DNA of 43,628 nt, from positions 2,262,095 to 2,305,722 of the forward strand of contig FN649746.1 of assembly GCA_000310025.1 (NCBI GenBank), given 5' to 3'. Made by a program: the position numbers and the translations under genes. The notes under the pieces were generated by a model. It was not told the DNA's origin and did no database searches. It was given only the letters and a program-made list of their open reading frames with translations. The stretch's first letter is position 1; every line of letters starts with the position of its first letter. Below, in pieces: positions 36,601-43,628 of the stretch. Source of the stretch: Ectocarpus siliculosus. Taxonomy: Eukaryota; Sar; Phaeophyceae; Ectocarpales; Ectocarpaceae.

Positions 36601-39600
36601 ACGCAAAGGATAGCTAGTCTCTCTCATGTTTTGGTTTATGACGGCCAGATTCCGTCAGGCTATTTCGACTACATCATGTCGACTTCATATAGACTATGCA
36701 ATCGTTGAATGTTCCAAGTACTATCCTGGAAGCCAGCTTCACAATTTCTGCAAGGACCTCCAATATCCCTTGTCAGCACCACGCAGTGGATGCCGTACTT
36801 GCTTTCAACTCTTCTCCAATGCGACTCCCATGGAAGGTGGGCTTTGGTACGTTTGGCGTTAGTACCGAGCGAGTTTCCCCGAAAAACAACTTCATAGCCG
36901 ATTGAAATGTAGAACAGGGCTCTGAAGTTTCAGTCGTAGAATACAGGTAGGGCCATGGAAAAGGGATTCTCATTTGTTGAATACAGCCGCACCCCAACGC
37001 TGGTTTGCCCGCCGAACTATCCAACAAATACCGAGAGCAACTGACGTGTACACACTGCAGCAACAACCGACTGTAGTACTCGATTTTCACTGCTATACTG
37101 CCCCGCTCGCCGAGCATTCACTGCGCCGCTCATCGAGCAGAGCAATTGCAGGATGCTGAACGAACAAGCACACAGACGAAACACCCAAGACACCAACCAA
37201 GTACGCGAATCGTCGCTTGCTGCACGACGACAGTGATGCGCCCAGCCCACAGCGAGGCCTCAACCGAACGTCTGAACACCGGCAAGCTGCTTGTATAAAG
37301 GGGTCTGTACTACATGTAAGCGTTTACGCCGCTCCAGCTACTCTGCCACTCACCACATTCCGTGCCGATTTCGTCGTCAACTTGAACATAGCTGCCATGA
37401 TGTACAGGTTGCGGAAGTTGGACTTAGCGAGAAAGTATCAGATCAGTCACGGCGCAACTTCTTGGGCTGCTAATGCATGGGAGAGGCCTTCCGTTTAACT
37501 TTTGTGAGGCTCTGACTCACGGGCCAGGCGCGGCATCATGCCCGCGGCAAATCGGAGCTGCAGATAACCATGTCTTTGCATGTGAACCGTGAGGAGCTGA
37601 GTACGCTACACAAGGGCATCAATATATGTTTCAAGGTCTTATCCGTTTTTGACCATACTCAACAATGCTCGTCGGAAAGACCTAAAACAGTTCCTCACGT
37701 ATTGGTTGATGGCAAGGCCGGCAGGCACTCCAGGTCCGTGTTGTCGTGCAGCCATCTGAGAATCAGCCAACCAAGAATGCAGTTTGCCGGCGAACGAACA
37801 GGGAATCAACCAGCACAGACGACAACGTTAGCAAGCCTTCCTCAAGACGGATTGACAGGTGCACCTTCCATTAAAGAGCTGCCGTATCCCTTGACCACGG
37901 AAACGGCGCCAAAGTTAGGAGGATGATCCTCCATAGCAGTAGTAGTACTTTTCTCGCCTGTAGTATCAGGGCCGCTCGACAAAATGTGATTGCCTTGTAC
38001 ACGAATCTAGAATGACCAGAAGGTCACCCTACGCGCCCTGATCTATCACTAGACGGCTACGTCCAATTGTCACACGTCAGCTGGCGAACAAGAGGAACCC
38101 AGCAGGCAACTCATCGCTATTCCGATGGCGAGTGGAAACCCGTTCGTGCAACCATCTGTCATTGCCGATGGAGTTTCCAGATATCAAAGGGTTCGGAGTG
38201 CACCAGATGACCTGCTACTGCTATAGCAATAGGTCCAGCCCATCCAATTAGCATGATAAAGCGAAACAAACCCATATCAACCACTCTCTCGAAGAGATCT
38301 GCGGGGAAGGGACTTACAGAGTGTCCAGGGCCTCGAGAGATTCGAATATCCCGGCGGGCAGCGTCGTCAAAGAGTTGGAATTAATGTACCTTTCAAATCG
38401 TCAGGGGGATCACGCAAGTCGACGAGGTGTTATAGGAATCCAGGTTTCAAGCGACACTTGGAGTTTCATCTCGGCCATGAAGGGTACACTATTAGCTCGG
38501 TGGTGCCGATAGCCGAAGATGAAGGTGTCGGTGAGTGGAAGTACTCAGGTCTTGGATGAATGCACCATCCGATCTGCTTATACAGTTAGATACACAAACA
38601 AACGTACGTGTAGTCTTACACCCAGCAGTCACGATGAAATATAAATAGTTTATTCGTACAACAGCGATGAGGAAGGGGTTTCGTCGTCACAATCCTATGA
38701 ATGAGTCAGACACATTTAGGTACTCTGCCGGCCACCCATCGACACAATTCCTACTATCTTTTACAAACGAACGGGCGCGGGAGTTATCGTGCAACCTCCT
38801 GAATGGTCTGGTCGGCGGGTGCAGTGCAGCAAAAAACAGTGATACCCATCGCAATGCCGGCGCCAATTCACATCGGCACCAAAATCCCAGCAACGGCGAC
38901 ATGTTGTTTATGATACTCACAGATAGTTCAGGTCTGGGAGAGAATCGAATATTCCCGCAGGAAGCATCATCAAATCGTTATCGCGAAGCTCCCTGTGAGT
39001 TGTTGGAAGCGGGACACACGGCGTCCGAAAGAACAGGTATGTCATCTACTTTGACAGTTGCATCTCAATCGTGAAATGGCACGTTCGCTTTTGAATGTCG
39101 ATAACCCAACATCTAAGTTGTCTGTGGACTTAGGCAGTTTCTGACCAATGTACCATTCGACCTGCGTAGGTCCCCAATGTAGAAAATGAAGTCAGAGCAC
39201 CAACTGATTTCACAGTCACCGACAACGCAGGCGATAGGACAGGTTCATTCTTGACGAGTCCGGAAGCAGGCAAAGGCATCAGTGTAGGGTACCAACTAAA
39301 CTCGTGTTATCGTGGTGAGGGTGTCATTCAAATTGCCGTCGTTCATAACTTCCGCCCGCGATTCGGCCATCAATCCCGTTTGATTCCATATCTGCGGCTC
39401 CACGGCAATGACACTTACAGGGTTCTCATGGCAGGCAGAGAATCGAAAATCCCAGCAGGCAGCGTCGTCAGGTCGTTGTAGCCCAGATTTCTGCAGGTTC
39501 GTTGGGAGGGCAAGAGAGACGTCTAGAAGGGAAGACGGCGAAGGAGCAAGTATCATCAGCGTCTGATACTGCATATTGGTTGCGTTGGTTGCTATAGCTT

Positions 39601-40208
39601 GGGAGGCTAGATCGTCGCAAGTGAATTGCTGTAGTGGATTCACGCAACATGTGACAGCATAATTTACAGCCGATTTGCTTCCATACATACTGCATGTAGC
39701 ATCGTTGTCACCGCTTCGTTTTCCATAATATGCTCACTCTACAGCAGTGTTAGGGATTCGGGTCATTCCCAACGGTTTAGCAAGCAAGTCAAGCACATGT
39801 ACGGGACCCCTGGGCCATCCGTCCCCACTGAAGTAGAGGACTACGGGGTCAATCAATTCGCCTAAATGGATGCATCAACTCAGCACGTCCATTCGTCACG
39901 ATACCCATCGAGGTTCATTGGGATAACGGGAAAGCCCGAGCTGCGGTGGTGAAAGCGCGTATAGCCCACGCGAGAAAGCTGACAATGTTCGGGTGAACTC
40001 CCGACAACGCATCCGCGCTGAGTAGTGACAACTTTCACGCACGTACCAAAATGTTCAACCACTCGGTGCTGCCGTTCGTCACGATCTAGCAGCCAAGTAT
40101 CATGCGTTCTTCGGCATGCAGCTGAATGATGCTCACATGTAGATCAGCCGGTTGACGGAATCGAGCATCCCGGCAGGCAACGTCGCCAGCTCGTTGTTAG
40201 ACAGGTCG
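33672..40208 (-). CDS. LRR / Cys-rich / root-cap domain protein, 5' partial
   Basis: Eleven phase-consistent exons (464 aa in the window). Four LRR exons, each exactly 72 nt and phase 2 to 2: 40208-40137, 39490-39419, 38992-38921, 38389-38318, with units such as NLGYNDLTTLPAGIFDSLPA. Then 36613-36498 (CRGTPAGCEFGDFSNPC...LQCAPG) and 36189-36064 (CDPNNDNSDCETDQVCCDD), two Cys-rich exons. Then 35416-35264, 35001-34754, 34526-34443, 34241-34002 and 33812-33672 (stop TAG). These last five begin GDPHMFGFSGQKFDFTGEDG and carry HINMRV, CPARLFPCLADGSL, CRSFGFEKYWERKR and SAKGILGETFIP, matching the layout of the plant root-cap/late-embryogenesis domain (PF06830): a GDPH-x-G-x-DG start and a GxLGxTYxP-like end. 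No membrane helix or kinase is present; paired Cys suggest an extracellular protein. Start and signal peptide were not found and should lie upstream, perhaps beyond the copia element. The role is unknown; a cell-surface recognition or wall function is inference. Confidence 0.85.
37354..37557 (-). pseudogene. Unplaced splice-bounded fragments, possible LRR exon relics
   Basis: Between the last LRR exon (38318) and the first Cys-rich exon (36613) two minus-strand pieces have AG and GT borders but do not fit the reading phase. 37557-37521 (37 nt) reads LRFAAGMMPRLA, like a cut-down LRR unit (LPAGMFDSL). 37422-37354 (69 nt) reads SNFRNLYIMAAMF. In the phase required by the flanking exons the first has an in-frame stop, so neither is in the gene model. 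They may be decayed LRR copies or chance. Confidence 0.35.
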
Positions 40209-40829
40209 CTGTGCGTTTGTCGGGAGGATGACATAGGTCAAGAGGGGGAAGACTAAATAAGTGCCACCCGCTTCTGCTACTGCAGTGAGGTCATGAATAT
40301 GATCGATAATTCGGGTGGCTCAGTTGTGTGTGATGGGAGCGTAGAGCAGCTCGGCCATGACGGGCCGCACGGGTAGGTAAAGACGTGTAGACGTGGTGAA
40401 AAACGTGTTGTATTCATCGGGGGCGTGCTTGAGCTCGTCATTCCATCACGGCATCAAGTCACGCATAACGCTTTAATACCCAGAACGAATCTCCATGAAT
40501 CTCCACCAATCTACTACACTCCCAAGGAAAACACAAAGAAACTTCTTGTCCCTCCGTAGTTCGTCACTGCAATCCCCGCATATGTATACGCAATATACCA
40601 CCCCCATGCTATGCTACGAGTATATCGAATAGCCCCCCTGCTCGTATGCATCGTCATGCTCCAACAAAATATCAAAGTCATCCTTATCATACCAGTTCAT
40701 CCCAAAACAAATCAAAACCAAGACAAAATCGAAAACTCCAACACCAAAACAATACCTCCAAAAACAATCAATCGCATACCAACTCTTCCAAATCATCAAG
40801 AAAAATCCCGAACATTAACCTTCCAAAAC
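40209..40829. other. Flank between LRR exon and copia element; probably holds the element's 3' LTR
   Basis: No coding exon was found. The part nearest 40208 resembles the introns next to other LRR exons (see findings). The part from about 40450 to 40829 is AT-richer and probably LTR sequence, but the inner edge of the LTR cannot be fixed because the other LTR is outside the window. Confidence 0.4.
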
Positions 40830-43628
40830 ACTACCATCTCCACTTGACCCTCTCTATCTCTTGTTCAAACTCGTACATATCCTCTCTCTTCCACTCAACG
40901 GCAAAGCACGATTTGATCCCAAAACACCTCTGTCACTGCAAATTCATCACAAAGTCTCTGTGCAACGCAAAAGATTCCTTGCTGATAGCCTTCGTCAAGA
41001 AATCTGCATGCTGAAACTCCGACGCCACATGAGTAATCGAAATCTCCTTCCTCTCTACCAGTTCCCTGATAAAGTGATGCCGTACATCAATGTGCTTCGA
41101 GTTTGAGTTCGTGATCGGGTTGTGCGCAATCTGAATCGCTCCCTGATTATCCTCGAAGATTTGAATGCACGGCATACCTGCATCTGGCAACATAAAACGC
41201 CAAACTTGCCTCAAGAAAAGCACCTCCTTCAAGACGTCGGCAATTGCCACATACTCTGCTTCCGTTGTGGAAAGCGTAACGCACTTCTGCGTCCTCGAAA
41301 ACCAAGTCACACACCCACCCCCACACATCACTAGTCCTCCTGAAACCGACCTACGGTCTGCTGCCTTGCTCGCATAGTCAGCATCCACAAACACCTGCAT
41401 GCTCATGCCAGTCACCACACCCCTCTCAAATGTAATCCCCATCCAACTCGTCCTACGCACGTACCCTAAAATACCAAGTGCTGCCTTCCAGTGCACCATC
41501 TTGGGAGACGCGCAATACCGCGCTACTGCTCGTACTGCATTCGCGATGTCCGGCCTGGTTTGAGTGGCCAACCACATCAGGGATCCTACCAACTCGCGGA
41601 AAGGGACATCAGCACACGCTTCGTCCTCGTCAAAGTCGGTGAGCTTCATGCTCACAGGCAAGGGCACACTCTTCCCCCACTCTACGCCGTACTCTGCAGC
41701 CAACTCTTCTGCAAACCTTTGCTGCGAGATCCTCAAAAGGCCTCTCTCTAGATCTCTCTGGTAAAAGCACGCGGAGTACCACCTCAACTCCCCAAGGTTC
41801 TTCACGGGGACCATCTCGTTGAGGTCTCTGCCAAACTTGTCACATCTCTCCTTCTGCCCTACGGCAAAAATGTCATCCACGTGGACCACGATGATCATGA
41901 TCACACATCCATCCTCCATAAATCGAAAAACACATGCATCCGCCAAACATTGTACAAATCCTAAAAGTAACAAACACCTCGTCAGGTGCGCATGCCATTG
42001 TCGTGACGCCTGCTTCAAACCGTACAGACTCTTGCATAGCTTCACGATCAGTCCAGATAACCTACCACAACCTTGCGGGAGACGCATGAAAACATCCTCT
42101 TCAAGCTCAGACTGCACAAACGCCTGCTGAATATCGAAATGACACAAGTCAAGGTTCTGCTCACATGCCAAAGCTGCCAACAAACGCACACTAGACACGG
42201 ATACGGTGGGTGCAAACAATTCTCCAAAATCAATCGAAGCCCTCTGCATGTCCCCCCGCGCTACAAGTCTTGCCTTGAATTTCGTCGGCCATCCGTACTC
42301 GTCTGCCTTACAGTTGAATACCCACTTGGCGTTGATGGAGTTTTCTACTGGTTGCTACACCGGACTAAAAGTACCTGCATCCAACAGACCGAAAAACTCC
42401 CGACCGACTGCATCATCCCACAACTCTGAATGTTGAGACCGCATGGCCTCCTTGAACGTTTTCGGCACGCGGAGGTCGCTGGCGAGGCAGTGAGGGAGGT
42501 CCGGCATCTTGTCAGGAGGGCGCTTGCCACGAAGAGTGGCTTCCACGTCCTCGCGGGTGGCGAACATTGCTGCGAACATGTGCAGGCCCCCCGGCCCTCC
42601 AGCTCCTGCGGCCCCCCCGCTCCCATGGCCTGCTAAACTCGTATCTTGCGGCGGTGGGGGGGCGGGAGGGGCGATGCTGGCGGACGGTGGCAGGTCTCGA
42701 CGTCCTTGATCGACGGCCTCCCGGGTGGCGAGCGACGAGACGAGCGCATCCTTGCCCATCATCGACAGCAGCCCAAGGCGGTGTTGGAGAGCGGTGCCGC
42801 CACCTGACGGCGACGGCGGTTGCTGTTGCTCATCCATGAAGCGCACTCGGTCGCCGCGCGTACGGCCATGCACTCTGGTTTCCTTCTCGCCCAATTCTCT
42901 GACCGCTCGCTGTGAAAGCGGCGGGTGAGCGGGAGCGGCGGCGCTTGCGGGCGGGGGTGTCGGCGGTGGACGGGGCGGCGTGGCTGCGGTGGACGGCGGT
43001 GCCACTCGAAGACGCCGTGGAGATCGGCGACGCGGCTCCGGACCCTGTGAAGATCGACGGAGAAGTGGGCGGCGGCGAAGCGGTGGTCGCTGTGGGCGGG
43101 GTGTAGGTGTACGTCCGCGATGCCCATGGCGGTGGCGGTGCGGCAGCGGCTGCAGGAACGGCGGCGGCCGGCGAGGGCGCCGCGGTGACCGAAGAGCCCC
43201 CCCCGCTGGCCGGTACCGGCGCCGGCACGGCGGTGCGGCGGTTGATCCACACGACGTTGTTGGACAGGCAGATCCTTCCGGTGTCGGCGCGGAGAACGAC
43301 GGCAGTGGCGGCGGAGTGGTTGCGCGCTCCGTGCATGTAGAAGCAACGCACGGATTGGACGTCCGCCTTGCTGGCGCGCTTCACGCGCATCATCCCCTCC
43401 TGGAAAAAAGGGACGACGTTGAGCGGCGGTTTACGTCCGAAGAAGGCCTCGAACGGCGACATCCAGGCCGGGTTGGCCGACGTCGCGGAACGGTTGAAGC
43501 AGCCGGAGGCCCAGATCGCCGATGCAAGCCACAGCCGGTGTCCGTTGGCGTCCATACCGGGGATAGAGGCGAGGTCGACGTGGCCCATGGAGAGGACGTG
43601 GCGACGGGCGGCGTGGCCCCCCTTCATA
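40830..43628 (-). mobile_element. Ty1/copia LTR retrotransposon, 5' part outside the window
   Basis: The minus strand carries the copia order integrase, reverse transcriptase, RNase H. After the stop at 40933 there are purine-rich stretches (GGAAGAGAGAGGATATG, and GTGGAGATGGTAG just before TGTTTTGG at 40830), which suit a polypurine tract followed by an LTR starting with TG. That LTR start is a guess. The 5' LTR, gag and most of integrase lie beyond 43628, so target duplication cannot be seen. Confidence 0.85.
40933..43627 (-). pseudogene. Ty1/copia pol, interrupted by an in-frame stop and a frame change
   Basis: From 43627 the frame encodes the C-terminal integrase region (FNRSATSANPAWMSPFEAFF, GRKPPLNVVPFF) and then an Ala/Pro/Ser linker, ending at 42830. 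The continuing protein lies in another frame, open from at least 43005, with RAVRELGEKETRVHGRTRGD and later PKTFKEAMRSQHSELWDDAV at the start of the RT domain. That frame meets a TAG at 42355-42357, then continues in the same frame with NAKWVFNCKADE and FKARLVARGD, AFVQSELEEDVFMRLPQG, YGLKQASRQWH and the catalytic VVHVDDIFAV. RNase H follows with FVDADYA, STTEAEYVA, FEDNQGA, DVRHHFIRE and ADFLTKA. The two breaks suggest a dead copy, unless the frame change is a sequencing error in GC-rich DNA. Confidence 0.92.

Noticed and set aside
40611-41106. Plus-strand ORFs opposite the copia 3' end
   Set aside because: Antisense shadows of RNase H and LTR sequence, Asn/Lys-rich with no motif.
1-43628. 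tRNA, rRNA or CRISPR arrays
   Set aside because: No cloverleaf, rRNA core or regularly spaced repeat array was seen; the 72-nt LRR repeats are coding exons, not CRISPR repeats.

Overview
The window looks like nuclear DNA of a brown alga or close stramenopile relative (Ectocarpus-like). The genes are GC-rich and cut into many short exons by GT-AG introns of about 280-1400 bp. Leucine-rich repeats (LRRs) are encoded one per 72-nt exon, a pattern known from Ectocarpus. There is a Ty1/copia element, many C/G homopolymers, microsatellites and one assembly gap (N, 23800-23957). Organism and gene calls come from reading the sequence only; no search was run.

Layout. (1) 1011-5787 (+): the last six exons of a large conserved protein, probably of the SABRE/Hobbit/FMP27 (BLTP2) bridge-like lipid-transfer family, with a low-complexity C-terminal tail. 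(2) 5788-15718: mostly non-coding and repeat-bearing. It holds two phase-matched (-) exons of a DUF2358-like protein (9557-10095) and a (-) zinc-ribbon-like exon pair (11201-11824). (3) 15719-29222 (-): a complete gene for NOC2, the ribosome-biogenesis factor, rebuilt as 18 phase-consistent exons (about 1022 aa). (4) 29706 onward (+): a weak divergent ORF, then a 0.9-kb terminal-inverted-repeat element with foldback-like arms (30198-31091). (5) 33672-40208 (-): the 3' part of a secreted-type gene with four single-LRR exons, then two Cys-rich exons, then a root-cap/LEA-type (PF06830-like) domain. (6) about 40830-43628 (-): a Ty1/copia retrotransposon (integrase C-terminus, reverse transcriptase, RNase H) with an in-frame stop and a frame change.

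The genes do not form a pathway. NOC2 and the BLTP2-like gene are housekeeping genes. The LRR/Cys-rich/root-cap gene is the most unusual locus: its LRR exons are symmetric (phase 2 to phase 2), exactly 72 nt, and lie in introns that also look related to one another. That suggests repeated duplication of an exon-plus-intron unit, with the copia element beside or inside its 5' end.
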